NCBI RefSeq assembly: GCF_011299595.1
Contig: NZ_CP049867.1
Span: forward strand, 2,728,001-2,792,000
DNA from: Nocardioides sp. HDW12B
Lineage (GTDB): Bacteria; Actinomycetota; Actinomycetes; Propionibacteriales; Nocardioidaceae
Direction: 5' to 3'
DNA: 64,000 nt
A program made the translations under genes and the position numbers. Each line of letters begins with the position of its first letter. Position 1 is the first letter of the stretch. The notes beneath the pieces are model-generated. The model saw only the letters and a list, made by a program, of their open reading frames with translations, was not told where the DNA came from and made no database searches. Below are positions 11,976-21,013 of this stretch, piece by piece.

Positions 11976-12547
11976 CGACCCCCGTCGTTCGGGTCGGCGG
12001 CGGCGCGCGCGGTCTCGAGGGTCTCGAGGTCGGCCAGGAAGCGGTCGACCACGCGGTTGGCGCGGTCGTCGTCCTCGAGGGCCTCCCCGACGATGCGACC
12101 CGCGAGCGCGGTGGCGAGCGTGCCCACCTCGGCCCGCAGCTGGGTCACGGCCTGCTGGCGCTCGGCCTCGATCTGCGCCTTGCCGTGCTCGACGATGCGC
12201 GTGGACTCCTCCCGGCCCTGCTCACGCAGCTCCGAGACGATCTGGGCACCCTGCTCGCGCGCCTCCTCGCGGATGCGCGCAGCCTCGTGCCGGGCCTCGC
12301 CCAGCTGCTTCTCCAGCTCGGCGAGACGCTTGTCGGCCTCGGCCTGCTTGGTCTCGGCCGCCTTGAGGCCACCCTCGATGGCGTCGGTGCGCTCGGCGAA
12401 GACCTCCTCGAACTTCGGCACCACGAACTTGCGCAGCGCGAAGAACAGGATGCCGAAGACGACCAGCGACAGCCCGATCTCGGCCAGGTGCGGCAGGATC
12501 GGGTTGAGGTCTTCGCCTCCGGAGTGGAACACGGGTGTCTGGAGCAT
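11972..12547 (-). CDS. atpF: ATP synthase F0 subunit b
   Basis: A 191-residue peripheral-stalk protein. One membrane helix (residues ~15-40, PHLAEIGLSLVVFGILFFAL) is followed by a long charged, Ala/Glu/Arg-rich helix that should pair as a coiled coil with its partner and reach up to delta. Length and layout are typical. It overlaps atpH by four bases and follows atpE by 34 bp. Confidence 0.95.
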   Translation of the reverse strand: MLQTPVFHSGGEDLNPILPHLAEIGLSLVVFGILFFALRKFVVPKFEEVFAERTDAIEGGLKAAETKQAEADKRLAELEKQLGEARHEAARIREEAREQGAQIVSELREQGREESTRIVEHGKAQIEAERQQAVTQLRAEVGTLATALAGRIVGEALEDDDRANRVVDRFLADLETLETARAAADPNDGGR

Positions 12548-12581
12548 CAGCAGCAGTCCTCAGCAGTTGGGGCCGGGGTCG

Positions 12582-12785
12582 TCAGATGACGAACGCGAGC
12601 GCGATACCGATGATGGCGAGCGCCTCGGCGAGCGCGAAGCCCAGGATGGCGATCGACTGCAGGCGGCTCTGGGCCTCCGGCTGACGCGCCACACCGTTGA
12701 TGTAGGCGGCGAAGATCAGACCGATGCCGACACCGGGGCCGATGGCGGCGAGGCCGTAACCGACCATGTTGAGAGAGCCTTCCAC
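12582..12785 (-). CDS. atpE: ATP synthase F0 subunit c
   Basis: A 67-residue two-helix protein of the rotor ring. The Gly/Ala-rich first helix ([17 protein letters not shown]) leads to the polar loop with RQPE at 34-37, and the second helix carries the ion-binding Glu54 in [12 protein letters not shown]. No Na+-binding pattern is apparent, so proton coupling is expected. Spacing in the operon is short on both sides. Confidence 0.97.
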   Translation of the reverse strand: MEGSLNMVGYGLAAIGPGVGIGLIFAAYINGVARQPEAQSRLQSIAILGFALAEALAIIGIALAFVI

Positions 12786-12817
12786 GGCTTCTTCCTTTCT
12801 GTTGTTTCTATCTGCTC

Positions 12818-13642
12818 TCAGTGCTCTTCAGAGATCGCACTGGAGATGTACATGGCGTTGAGCAGCACGAACACGTAGGCCTGGAGGAACTGGATCAGCA
12901 GCTCCAGGAACGAGATCGCGATGAAGAGCACCCAGGCGAGGATGCCCACAGGCTTCACCAGGAGCGAGCCCTCCAGGAGGAGGTACTCACCGCCCAGCGC
13001 GAACAGGATGAGCAGCAGGTGGCCGGCGAACATGTTGGCGAAGAGTCGCAGGGCCAGCGTGACGGGCCGCACGAGGATGTTCGACATGAACTCCAGCGGC
13101 ACGAGCAGGATGAGCATCGGCCCGGTGATGCCGGCCGGCACGCACTGGTGCTTGAAGTAGCCCAGGACGCCGTGCACGCGCATGCCGGCGACGTTGTAGA
13201 TGATCCAGCTCAGCAGCGCCAGGCCGTAGACGAGGCCGGAGCGGGAGAACGTCGGGAACTGGATGAACGGGACGCTGGCCATGAAGTTGTTGACCAGGAT
13301 GAAGAAGAACAGCGCGAAGAGGTAGGGCACGTACTTGATGAAGTCGTGCCCGCCGATGATGTCGCGACCCAGGCTGTTGCGCACGAACCCGTAGGCCTGC
13401 TCGCCGGCGAACTGCATCCGGCCCGGCACCATGGACTTCTTGGCGATCGCGAGGCGGAAGAAGACGAAGACCAGCACGCCGGCGATGACGATCTGGAGCA
13501 TCGGCTTGGTGACGCCGTAGTAGAACTCCTGCCCGAACATCGAGAAGGTGGCGTCGCCACCGAAGATCGGCGGCAGGTTGAAGTCGGCGGGCCCCGGAGG
13601 GGTGAACTCCTCGCCGGACGTCAGCACGGCTGCGTTCCTCAC
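12818..13642 (-). CDS. atpB: ATP synthase F0 subunit a
   Basis: A 274-residue integral membrane protein with about five to six helices forming the proton half-channels against the c-ring. The essential Arg is in [17 protein letters not shown], and the last helices ([18 protein letters not shown]) match the family. The start is a GTG at 13642 preceded by AAGGAGAG. It follows the AtpZ-like gene by 13 bp. Confidence 0.96.
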   Translation of the reverse strand: MRNAAVLTSGEEFTPPGPADFNLPPIFGGDATFSMFGQEFYYGVTKPMLQIVIAGVLVFVFFRLAIAKKSMVPGRMQFAGEQAYGFVRNSLGRDIIGGHDFIKYVPYLFALFFFILVNNFMASVPFIQFPTFSRSGLVYGLALLSWIIYNVAGMRVHGVLGYFKHQCVPAGITGPMLILLVPLEFMSNILVRPVTLALRLFANMFAGHLLLILFALGGEYLLLEGSLLVKPVGILAWVLFIAISFLELLIQFLQAYVFVLLNAMYISSAISEEH

Positions 13643-13655
13643 CAGCTCTCCTTCA

Positions 13656-13982
13656 TCAGTTCTGTGCGGGATCGTCGTGCGGTCGTGCGGGGTCCGGCTC
13701 CGGTGCGTGGTCGATCGGCAGCTGCGGGTCGGACGAGGGGGGTGCGGGCGGTCGTTCTCGGTTGAAGCGGCTGAAGGTCAGGTACAGGCCCAGCGTGGCG
13801 CCCGCGACGATGCCCAGCGCCACCAGGAAGCTGGTGCCCAGCCACCGGTCCGCGAGCCAGCCGAGGAACCCGTAGAGCCCCACTCCCGACACGATGTACC
13901 CGAACGCGTGCCAGGGGTCCCCGCGCGGAGACTCCTGGGCAGCGGCCGTGGGATCTCCGGAGGAGGGACTCGACTGACTCAT
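13656..13982 (-). CDS. AtpZ/AtpI-family small membrane protein
   Basis: A 108-residue protein with two membrane helices (~residues 26-44 and 50-70). The sequence GVGLYGFLGWLADRWLGTSFL is typical of the AtpZ family. Such proteins are encoded at the head of atp operons and help assemble the c-ring or carry cations; the exact role here is not visible. N- and C-terminal tails are Pro/Asp-rich and probably disordered. Confidence 0.75.
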   Translation of the reverse strand: MSQSSPSSGDPTAAAQESPRGDPWHAFGYIVSGVGLYGFLGWLADRWLGTSFLVALGIVAGATLGLYLTFSRFNRERPPAPPSSDPQLPIDHAPEPDPARPHDDPAQN

Positions 13983-14018
13983 TGCCTCGGCGACAATAGC
14001 AGCCGCGAGCCGGCCCCA

Positions 14019-14477
14019 TCACCGGGTCACCCCCACCGCGTGAGTCGTCTCACCGGGGGTGCCCGCGCGGAGCGTGCCGACGAGCAGCGCGCCCATCCAC
14101 ACGAGGGTCCCGACGATCACGGTGCCACCCAGCCAGCGCGCGTCGAAGGTGCCGGGCGCGACGTCGGAGCGGTTCACCGCGACCAGCACGACGGCCAGCA
14201 GCAGCACCTGGAGCGTGTAGGTCATGAGTGCGAAGAGCATCGACGCACGCGGCGCGACGGTCGCCACCAGGTTGACGCTGAAGGCGCCGAAGGTGAAGAA
14301 CGAGACGACGAGCAGGGCTCCGGCGGCGGCGCCGGTCGCGGCGCCGGACCCGCCGACGAGCAGCGCGAGGAGGGCCAGCACGACGCCGACGGCGGTGACC
14401 GCGACCGACGCGAGGCCGAGGCCCTCGACCCTCACACCGCTCCCGGCGACGGGGGTGGCGGGTCCTTCGGTCGTCAT
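14019..14477 (-). CDS. Hypothetical membrane protein at the head of the atp operon (AtpI-like position)
   Basis: A 152-residue protein with four predicted membrane helices (residues ~23-43, 46-70, 78-100, 117-137). It holds the place of Rv1303-type proteins between wecA and atpB and is likely an ATP synthase accessory (AtpI-like) protein, but no motif proves it. It is 36 bp upstream of the AtpZ-like gene and appears to be the first gene of the atp transcript. Confidence 0.6.
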   Translation of the reverse strand: MTTEGPATPVAGSGVRVEGLGLASVAVTAVGVVLALLALLVGGSGAATGAAAGALLVVSFFTFGAFSVNLVATVAPRASMLFALMTYTLQVLLLAVVLVAVNRSDVAPGTFDARWLGGTVIVGTLVWMGALLVGTLRAGTPGETTHAVGVTR

Positions 14478-14516
14478 GATCGGCGGCCGTTTCTGCTCGA
14501 GGACGGTCGGTCGGTG

Positions 14517-14556
14517 GCGCTTGTGAAAATTAGCACAAGCGCCCGGTCGGACCCAA
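14517..14556 (-). promoter_or_regulatory. Candidate atp operon promoter overlapped by a 9-bp-arm palindrome
   Basis: On the minus strand TTGGGT (14556-14551) and TAATTT (14532-14527) are 18 bases apart, a plausible housekeeping -35/-10 pair 50 bp before the first atp-operon gene. A perfect inverted repeat, GCGCTTGTG and CACAAGCGC (14517-14525 and 14534-14542), encloses the -10 box in its 8-base centre. This geometry suits an operator; a terminator of the upstream wecA-like gene is the alternative, as the loop is AT-rich. Confidence 0.5.
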
Positions 14557-14598
14557 TTCGATCGATCAACCCGCCCCCGCCGCGGGGTCGCCGACGTC

Positions 14599-15750
14599 TC
14601 ATCGGCGCGGCGGCGGCGGCACGTAGTCGTCGTGGTGGGTCCAGCCCGGACGCTCCACCCGGGGCACCACCACCGTCAGGACGACGGTCACCACCAGCCA
14701 CCCGGCCAGCGCCAGGAACACCACCCGGTTCTGGTAGACGGCCACGGCCGTGCCCCCCAGCGAGATCAGCGCCGCCCAGAGCCACATGATCGCCACGGCG
14801 CGCCGGTGGGAGTGGCCGAGCTCGAGCAGGCGGTGGTGCAGGTGCTGCTTGTCGGGGCTGAACGGCGACAGCCCCTTGCGGGTGCGCCTGAGGATCGCCA
14901 GCAGCAGGTCCAGGAACGGCAGCACCAGGATCGAGATCGGCAGCAGCACGGGCAGCAGCACCGGCAGCAGGCTGGCCTGGGTGGTCTCCCCCACCACGTC
15001 GATCGGGAAGTTGGCGGTCAGCGTCAGCGCCGACCCGGCCAGCACGAGCCCGATGAGCATCGACCCGCTGTCGCCCATGAACATGGCCGCCGGGTGGAAG
15101 TTGTGCGAGAGGAAGCCCAGGCACCCGCCCGCCAGGGCCGCGCACAGCAGCGCCGCCGGGATCGCCAGCGACTCGCCGTTGACCGCCGCCAGCCGGTAGG
15201 AGAAGAGGAAGTAGCCGACCGCCCCCAGCCCCACCACCCCGGCCGCGAGGCCGTCGAGCCCGTCGACGAAGTTCACCGCGTTGACCGTCGCGACCACGAT
15301 GATCACCGTCGCCACGGCGGCCTGCGAGATGTCGAGGGTGAGCATGCCGTTGCCGGGCAGGTAGAGGTAGTAGAGCTGCACGTCGTTGTAGACCATGTAG
15401 CCCGCCGCCAGCACCTGGCCGCCGAGCTTGGTCAGCGCGTCGATCTCGAAGAGGTCGTCGACCACGCCGAGAGCGCACACCATCCCCCCGGCCGTCAGCA
15501 CGACGCCGGCGTCGGACAGCGCCTGCTCGCCGGCCCGCGACAGGAACGGAAGGTTGCGGGCCACGACGTACGCCGCGACGAGGCCGCCGTACAGGGCGAG
15601 ACCGCCGAAGTACGGGATGGGGACCTCGTGGACGTCGCGGTCGCGCACCCGCGCCACCGCCCCGAAGCGCAGGGCGGTCTCGCGGGCGAGGACCGCGAGC
15701 AGGTAGGTGACGACGACCGCGACGAGGAAGACCGCGAGGTACTCGCGCAC
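14599..15750 (-). CDS. wecA: Polyprenyl-phosphate GlcNAc-1-phosphate transferase (WecA/TagO/MraY family)
   Basis: A 383-residue polytopic membrane enzyme (about ten helices). It carries the family's catalytic motifs: [33 protein letters not shown] and the cytoplasmic [17 protein letters not shown]. It transfers a sugar-1-phosphate, most likely GlcNAc-1-P, from its UDP form to decaprenyl/undecaprenyl phosphate, starting arabinogalactan or teichoic-type polymer synthesis. In M. tuberculosis its counterpart (Rv1302) sits at the same place. The start is a GTG. The product polymer in this organism cannot be told. Confidence 0.88.
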   Translation of the reverse strand: MREYLAVFLVAVVVTYLLAVLARETALRFGAVARVRDRDVHEVPIPYFGGLALYGGLVAAYVVARNLPFLSRAGEQALSDAGVVLTAGGMVCALGVVDDLFEIDALTKLGGQVLAAGYMVYNDVQLYYLYLPGNGMLTLDISQAAVATVIIVVATVNAVNFVDGLDGLAAGVVGLGAVGYFLFSYRLAAVNGESLAIPAALLCAALAGGCLGFLSHNFHPAAMFMGDSGSMLIGLVLAGSALTLTANFPIDVVGETTQASLLPVLLPVLLPISILVLPFLDLLLAILRRTRKGLSPFSPDKQHLHHRLLELGHSHRRAVAIMWLWAALISLGGTAVAVYQNRVVFLALAGWLVVTVVLTVVVPRVERPGWTHHDDYVPPPPRR

Positions 15751-15759
15751 GTGGGGGTC

Positions 15760-16419
15760 TCAGTCCTCGTCGGTCACGACGGCGCCGAGCGGCTCGACGA
15801 CCTCGTTGAGGGTCTCCAGGGCGATGACGCCCTGCCGGAGCACCCGGCCCCGGTCGGTGGTGCAGTCCACGATGGTCGAGGGCACGGGGCCCGCGGTCGG
15901 TCCGGCGTCGAGCAGCACCCGCGCGGCGGTGCCCAGCATCTCCTCGGCGCCGTCGGCGTCCGTGGCCGCCGGCAGGCCGGTGCGGTTGGCGCTGCTGACC
16001 GCCAGCGGGCCGGTCCGCGCCAGCAGGGCGAGCGTCACGTCGTGGTCGGGCATCCGGACCGCGACCGTGCCGCGGGTCTCCCCCAGATCCCACTGCAGGC
16101 TGGGCTGCTGGCGGAAGACCAGGGTCAGCGGCCCCGGCCACAGCTCCTCGATGAGGGCCTTGGCCCACCCGGGGACGTCGACCGCCAGCGCCTCGACGGT
16201 GGTCTTGGCCGAGACCAGGACCGGGGGCGGCATCTGGCGCCCGCGCCCCTTGGCCTCGAGCAGCCGGGTGACGGCCTCGGGGCTGAAGGCGTCGGCGCCC
16301 ACGCCGTACACGGTGTCGGTCGGCAGCAGCACGAGGCGGCCGCGCTGGACCGCGCGGGCCGCGGCCGACAACCCTTCCTCGAGCTCGGCCTCGTCGGAGG
16401 TGTCGTAGCGGGTGCTCAC
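15760..16419 (-). CDS. L-threonylcarbamoyladenylate synthase (Sua5/YrdC family)
   Basis: A 219-residue enzyme that makes threonylcarbamoyl-AMP from threonine, bicarbonate and ATP for the t6A37 modification of tRNAs. Motifs: RLVLLPTDTVYGVGADAF near the N-terminus, KGRGRQMPPPVLV, and SSANRTGLPAATD. The start is the GTG at 16419, five bases after the prmC stop; a longer frame upstream is only the antisense-like extension. There is no C-terminal Sua5 domain, so it is the short YrdC/TsaC form. Confidence 0.9.
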   Translation of the reverse strand: MSTRYDTSDEAELEEGLSAAARAVQRGRLVLLPTDTVYGVGADAFSPEAVTRLLEAKGRGRQMPPPVLVSAKTTVEALAVDVPGWAKALIEELWPGPLTLVFRQQPSLQWDLGETRGTVAVRMPDHDVTLALLARTGPLAVSSANRTGLPAATDADGAEEMLGTAARVLLDAGPTAGPVPSTIVDCTTDRGRVLRQGVIALETLNEVVEPLGAVVTDED

Positions 16420-16424
16420 GGGCG

Positions 16425-17330
16425 TCAGTCTGCCAGCCGCGCCGGGCGGGGGCCGGGGTTGGTCGCACGCCGCGCGGTGAGGAACCGCGCCCGCCCGGCC
16501 AGGTCCTCGTGGTCGCGTACGTCGCTCCAGCGTCCGGCGGTCGCGAACACCGCCGGGGCGTCGTGGGCCTGCACCTCGGCGTGCTCCGCGCCGACGCCCC
16601 CTCCCGGCACCAGCAGGCGCGCCGCGACCTGCTCCACGACGCGCATCGCGTCGAGCCCGTCGTCGCCGCTCCACAGCGCGAGCGCCGGGTCGTGGTCGCG
16701 CACCTCCGGGGTCACGGACTCGAAGGCCTCGAGCGGGATGTAGGGCGGGTTGGAGACGACCACGTCGACCGTGCCGTCGAGGTCGGTGAAGCTGGTGGCC
16801 ATGTCGCCCGCCCGGAGGTCCACGCCGCTGCCGGCGAGGTTGCGCTCGGCCCAGACCAGGGCCTGCTCGTCCAGCTCGACGGCGTGCACCCGGCTGCCCG
16901 GCACCTCCGTGGCCACGCTCAGCGCCACCGCACCGCTGCCGGTGCACAGGTCCACCACGACGGGGTCCCGACCGGTGGCCGCCCGCACCGCCAGCGCCTG
17001 CTCGACCGCCCAGCCCGCCAGCAGCTCGGTCTCCGGGCGCGGGACGAAAACACCCGGCCCGACGGCCAGCTCCAGGTAGCGGAACCCGGCGGACCCCACC
17101 AGGTGCTGCAGCGGCTCGCGGGTCGCGCGACGCGCCACCAGGGCCTCGAACGTCTCCACGACGTCGGGGGCGACGTCCTCGCGCAGCAGCACCCGGCTGC
17201 GCGGCTCTCCGGCGGCGTGCGCCAGCAGCGCCGCCGCGTCGCTCTCCGGGGAGGCGACCTGCGCCGCGGCGAGGCGTGCGGTCGCGGCCTGCAGGAGGAG
17301 GCGCACCGAGCCGCGGTCGGGCCCGCTCAT
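16425..17330 (-). CDS. prmC: Peptide chain release factor N5-glutamine methyltransferase PrmC (HemK)
   Basis: A 301-residue SAM-dependent enzyme that methylates the GGQ glutamine of release factors. The SAM loop is [15 protein letters not shown] and the catalytic motif VVSNPPYIP (NPPY) binds the substrate Gln. An N-terminal helical domain (residues ~1-85) recognises the release factor. It overlaps the stop of prfA, its substrate's gene, by four bases (ATGA). The last ~20 residues are Pro/Arg-rich. Confidence 0.95.
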   Translation of the reverse strand: MSGPDRGSVRLLLQAATARLAAAQVASPESDAAALLAHAAGEPRSRVLLREDVAPDVVETFEALVARRATREPLQHLVGSAGFRYLELAVGPGVFVPRPETELLAGWAVEQALAVRAATGRDPVVVDLCTGSGAVALSVATEVPGSRVHAVELDEQALVWAERNLAGSGVDLRAGDMATSFTDLDGTVDVVVSNPPYIPLEAFESVTPEVRDHDPALALWSGDDGLDAMRVVEQVAARLLVPGGGVGAEHAEVQAHDAPAVFATAGRWSDVRDHEDLAGRARFLTARRATNPGPRPARLAD

Positions 17331-18406
17331 CCCTCCAGCTCCGCCAGGCGCGACTCCAGGTCAGCCGCCACGCACGAGCCCACCACCGGGTCCAGCTCGC
17401 CGTCGAGCACGGTGTCGAGGTTGTAGGCCTTGAAGCCCGTGCGGTGGTCGGAGATCCGGTTCTCGGCGAAGTTGTAGGTGCGGATGCGCTCGGAGCGGTC
17501 GACGGTGCGCACCTGCGAGCGCCGGGCGTCGGAGGCCGCGGCCTGCCGCTGCTCCTCGGCGAGCTGGAGCAGCCGCGAGCGGAGGATCCGCAGCGCCTGC
17601 TCCTTGTTCTGCAGCTGCGACTTCTCGTTCTGGCAGCTGACGACGAGCCCGGTCGGCAGGTGGGTGATCCGGACCGCGGAGTCGGTGGTGTTGACGCTCT
17701 GCCCGCCGGGTCCCGACGACCGGAAGACGTCGATGCGCAGGTCCTTGTCGTCGACCGTGACGTCGACCGGCTCCGCCTCCGGCATGACCAGCACGCCCGC
17801 GGCAGAGGTGTGGACGCGCCCCTGCGACTCGGTGACGGGCACCCGCTGGACCCGGTGCACCCCGCCCTCGAACTTCAGCAGCGCGTACGGCGCCTCGCCC
17901 GGGGCCGGTGTGCCCTTGGCCTTGACCGCGACGGTCACCGACTTGAAGCCGCCCAGGTCCGACGCCGTGGCGTCGAGCTGCTCGGTGCGCCAGCCCCGCC
18001 GCTCGGCGTACCGGGTGTACATGCGGAGCAGGTCGCCCGCGAAGAGCGCCGACTCCTCGCCGCCCTCACCGGACTTGATCTCCATGATCACGTCCTTGGC
18101 GTCCGAGGCCTCCCGGGGCACCAGCAGGTGGCGCAACCGGTCCTCGAGCTCGCCGAGCCGCTCGGACAGGCGCTCGGCCTCGGCCGCGAAGGAGTCGTCC
18201 TCGCCGGACAGCTCGCGGGCCGCCTCCAGGTCGCCGCGGACCGTCGTCCACTCCTCGTGGGCGCGCTTGACCGCGGTCAGCTCGGCGTAGCGCTGGTTGA
18301 GACGCTTGGCCAGCACCGGGTCGGAGTGGACCGCCGGGTCGGCGAGCCGCTCCTCGAGCTCGGCGTGCTCGCCGAGCAGCGCGGTCACCGCGTCGAGCAC
18401 CGACAT
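17327..18406 (-). CDS. prfA: Peptide chain release factor 1
   Basis: A 359-residue factor that ends translation at UAG and UAA. It has the peptidyl-transferase motif [15 protein letters not shown] and the codon-reading PxT motif as PVT in [13 protein letters not shown], which identifies RF1 rather than RF2. Length is usual. It lies downstream of rpmE and shares an overlap with prmC. Confidence 0.97.
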   Translation of the reverse strand: MSVLDAVTALLGEHAELEERLADPAVHSDPVLAKRLNQRYAELTAVKRAHEEWTTVRGDLEAARELSGEDDSFAAEAERLSERLGELEDRLRHLLVPREASDAKDVIMEIKSGEGGEESALFAGDLLRMYTRYAERRGWRTEQLDATASDLGGFKSVTVAVKAKGTPAPGEAPYALLKFEGGVHRVQRVPVTESQGRVHTSAAGVLVMPEAEPVDVTVDDKDLRIDVFRSSGPGGQSVNTTDSAVRITHLPTGLVVSCQNEKSQLQNKEQALRILRSRLLQLAEEQRQAAASDARRSQVRTVDRSERIRTYNFAENRISDHRTGFKAYNLDTVLDGELDPVVGSCVAADLESRLAELEG

Positions 18407-18511
18407 CGCCGCACCTCCTGGTCCCCCCGAGCCGTCGTCCGAGCCGTCGGCCGGGCCGTAGTCCGGGCCGTAGTCCGGGCCGCGGGGTCCCCCGCGGTCC
18501 GTGCATGCGAA

Positions 18512-18537
18512 ACGCCGGCCCCGGACGGGGCCGGCGT
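18512..18537 (-). terminator. Hairpin terminator after rpmE
   Basis: ACGCCGGCCCC (18512-18522) and GGGGCCGGCGT (18527-18537) form a perfect 11-bp stem with a GGAC loop, 10 bp past the rpmE stop. On the minus strand it is followed by TTTC only, so termination or attenuation before prfA is likely but may be partial. Confidence 0.7.
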
Positions 18538-18546
18538 CGCCGGGGA

Positions 18547-18792
18547 CTACTTGCTGTCGGCGCTCTCAGCGGTCGGGGCGCCGGCGGCCTTCTTGGCGTA
18601 GCGAGCCTGGAACCGGGCCACGCGGCCACCGGTGTCGAGGATCTTCTGCTTGCCGGTGTAGAACGGGTGGCACGCCGAGCACACGTCGGCGTGGATGTTG
18701 CCGGCCGAGGCGGTGCTGCGCGTGGTGAAGGTGTTGCCGCAGGTGCAACGGACCTCGGTGGCGGTGTAGCTGGGGTGGATGTCCTTCTGCAT
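18547..18792 (-). CDS. rpmE: 50S ribosomal protein bL31 (zinc-binding form)
   Basis: An 81-residue ribosomal protein. It opens [20 protein letters not shown] and carries [19 protein letters not shown]. The cysteines of the CTC and CSAC segments mark the zinc-containing C+ form, which is usually replaced by a Cys-less paralogue under zinc starvation. The C-terminus has a short Lys/Ala tail. In M. tuberculosis it follows rho directly; here a two-component pair separates them. Confidence 0.96.
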   Translation of the reverse strand: MQKDIHPSYTATEVRCTCGNTFTTRSTASAGNIHADVCSACHPFYTGKQKILDTGGRVARFQARYAKKAAGAPTAESADSK

Positions 18793-18893
18793 GATGTCCT
18801 CTCGTCGTGGCCCCGGGTCGTCGGCTCGTGGTGAGCCGGACGTGAACCGGGGCCAAGGATCCAGTCTGCCGCACAACACCGTCACGGAGCGAA

Positions 18894-20534
18894 TTAGTCC
18901 CGGCCGGTCCCGCCCAGGAAGTGGGCGGTGACCTCCTCGGCGCCGGACGCCTGGGTCAGCGGCAGACGGACCGTGACGGTCGTCCCGGCGTCCTCGACCG
19001 ACTCGATGCCCAGGGTGCCGCCGTGGCGGTCCACGATCGTCTGCACGATGCGCAGCCCCAGTCCCGTGCCCGCGATCTCGGACCGGGTGGCGTTGGAGGC
19101 CCGGAAGAAGCGCGACCCGAGCCCGTCGAGGTCGGGCGCGGGGATGCCGATGCCCTCGTCGACGACCTCGAGCATCGCCTCCCGGCCGACGGGGGCGACC
19201 CGGACCTCCACCACGTCGCCGGGCTCGGAGAACTTGACGGCGTTCGAGACCAGGTTGGTCAGCGCCCGGAAGAGCTGGGTGCGGTCGCCGAGCACGAGGA
19301 TGGGCGAGGCGCTCTGGATCGTCCGCAGCGTGATGGAGCGCGAGGCCGCCGTCAGCCGCAGGTCGCCGACCACCTCGGAGGCGACGACACGGAGGTCGAG
19401 GGCCTCGATCTTGAGCCCGGCCTCCTCCACCCGCGACAGGGTGAGCAGGTTGCTGATGAGCTCCTGCAGGCGCAGCAGGTTGCGTCGCACGACCGCCAGC
19501 ATCCGCTTCTGGGAGTCGTCGAGCTGGTCCGAGACCTGGTCCTCGAGCAGCTCGAGGTAGCCCATCACGCTCGTCAGCGGGGTGCGCAGCTCGTGGGAGA
19601 CCGTGGACACCAGCTCGGTGCGGACGCGGTCGATCTCGCCGAGCTGGGAGACCACGGTCTCCTCCATGTCGCGCCCCCGCAGGCTGTCCTCGGCCAAGCG
19701 GTTCAGGGCCACCGCGATCTCACGGACCTCCTCCGGGCCCACCTCGCGGACCCGGGCGGTGAGGTCGCCCTCCCGCAGGCGCGCCAGCACCTGCGACACC
19801 TCGTCCAGCGGTCCGTGGACCGCCACCTCCAGCCGACGCGTCATCGCGGTGGCGACGCCGATCATCACCAGCGGCACCAGCACCACCGCGGCCAGGGTCC
19901 AGAACAGCACGGCGCGGGCCCGGTCGCTGATGCGGGCGATGGTCCGCTCGATGGCCAGGTCGACCTGGGCGTTGGCCGAGCGGACGTCGTCGTACAACCG
20001 GCGCCCCTGGGCCCGGAGCCGCTCGCTCTCGGCGGCGTCCAGCCGCAGGGCCGGGTCCACCTGCAGCTCGACGTAGTCCTCCAGCCACCGGTCGGTGGCC
20101 TCCTCCTGGCGCCGGACCGCCTCGGTGAGCTCCGCGTCGCCCTCCGCGAGCTCGCGCAGGTGCTGCTCGTCCTGCGGCAGGTAGCCGATGGCGACCCGGT
20201 AGGGCTGCAGCGACGCGGAGTCGTCGTCGGCGAGCGCGTAGCCGCGGATGGAGGCCTCCGCGTCGGTGACGTCCTGCAGGATCTCCTTGTTGGCCACCTG
20301 CAGCGGCACCGCGGTCTCGTTGAGCGAGCCCAGGGAGTACGCCGACCACACCACCGCCGTCGAGCAGAGGGCGGCCAGCGTCACGAGCAGCACCACCGTG
20401 CCCCGCAGCGTGACCGCGGTCTGGCGCCGCAGCGACGCCGTGGCCCAGGCGACCCAGCGTGCCGGCTCCCCGGCGCCGCCGCCGCGTGCCGGCTCCTCGT
20501 GATCCGCGGTCGCGGTCCCGGACGCAGCGGCCAC
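18894..20534 (-). CDS. Membrane sensor histidine kinase with CHASE3-like sensor
   Basis: A 546-residue inner-membrane kinase. Order: TM1 (~42-65), an extracytoplasmic four-helix region resembling CHASE3 (~70-200), TM2 (~208-230), HAMP (~231-285), a dimerisation domain with phospho-acceptor His314 in [19 protein letters not shown], and an ATPase domain with the N-box [10 protein letters not shown] and G-boxes DEGIGIP and GTGLGLRIV. The GTG at 20534 is chosen because everything upstream in frame overlaps the REC gene. The REC protein gene ends 14 bp before, so the two are likely partners. Signal unknown. Confidence 0.85.
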   Translation of the reverse strand: MAAASGTATADHEEPARGGGAGEPARWVAWATASLRRQTAVTLRGTVVLLVTLAALCSTAVVWSAYSLGSLNETAVPLQVANKEILQDVTDAEASIRGYALADDDSASLQPYRVAIGYLPQDEQHLRELAEGDAELTEAVRRQEEATDRWLEDYVELQVDPALRLDAAESERLRAQGRRLYDDVRSANAQVDLAIERTIARISDRARAVLFWTLAAVVLVPLVMIGVATAMTRRLEVAVHGPLDEVSQVLARLREGDLTARVREVGPEEVREIAVALNRLAEDSLRGRDMEETVVSQLGEIDRVRTELVSTVSHELRTPLTSVMGYLELLEDQVSDQLDDSQKRMLAVVRRNLLRLQELISNLLTLSRVEEAGLKIEALDLRVVASEVVGDLRLTAASRSITLRTIQSASPILVLGDRTQLFRALTNLVSNAVKFSEPGDVVEVRVAPVGREAMLEVVDEGIGIPAPDLDGLGSRFFRASNATRSEIAGTGLGLRIVQTIVDRHGGTLGIESVEDAGTTVTVRLPLTQASGAEEVTAHFLGGTGRD

Positions 20535-20548
20535 GGCAGGGCTCCGAC

Positions 20549-20923
20549 TCAGCGCTCGCCTTGGGCGAGGAGGGCGTCGACCCGCTCCGCGAGGTCCCGC
20601 GGGCTGAACGGCTTGGTGATGTAGTCGTCGGCGCCGGCGGCCATACCCGCCTCCACGTCCGAGGTCTGCGCACGAGCCGTCAGCAGGATGACCGGGGTCT
20701 TGGCCAGCGCCGGGTCCGCACGGATCGTGCGGCAGGCGTCGAGACCGTTCATGCCCGGCATCATCAGGTCGAGCACGACGAGGTCCGGGGCGTCGTTGCG
20801 GCACTGCTCGACCGCCGTCGCCCCGTCACCTGCCTGCTCCACCTCGTGCCCGGAGTGCTGGAGCCGCATGACAACGAGCATGCGGATGTCCTCGTCGTCG
20901 TCCGCGACCAAGATGCGTGCCAT
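20549..20923 (-). CDS. Single-domain response regulator
   Basis: A 124-residue protein that is only a receiver domain: acid pair DDD at 8-10, phospho-acceptor Asp in [12 protein letters not shown] (~residue 51-61), TAR motif and the KPFSPRDL lysine. No DNA-binding or enzymatic output follows, so it must act by protein contact, like CheY/Spo0F-type carriers, or feed a phosphorelay. An AAGGGGGAG site precedes the ATG. It is probably co-transcribed with the kinase gene. Confidence 0.85.
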   Translation of the reverse strand: MARILVADDDEDIRMLVVMRLQHSGHEVEQAGDGATAVEQCRNDAPDLVVLDLMMPGMNGLDACRTIRADPALAKTPVILLTARAQTSDVEAGMAAGADDYITKPFSPRDLAERVDALLAQGER

Positions 20924-21013
20924 CGACTCCCCCTTCCCTGGGACTCGTTTCCCCCGCCCACAGAAAGTCCGGCTCGGCGAGCATATCGGCGCCGGGGCCG
21001 CCCGCGCGGCGTA

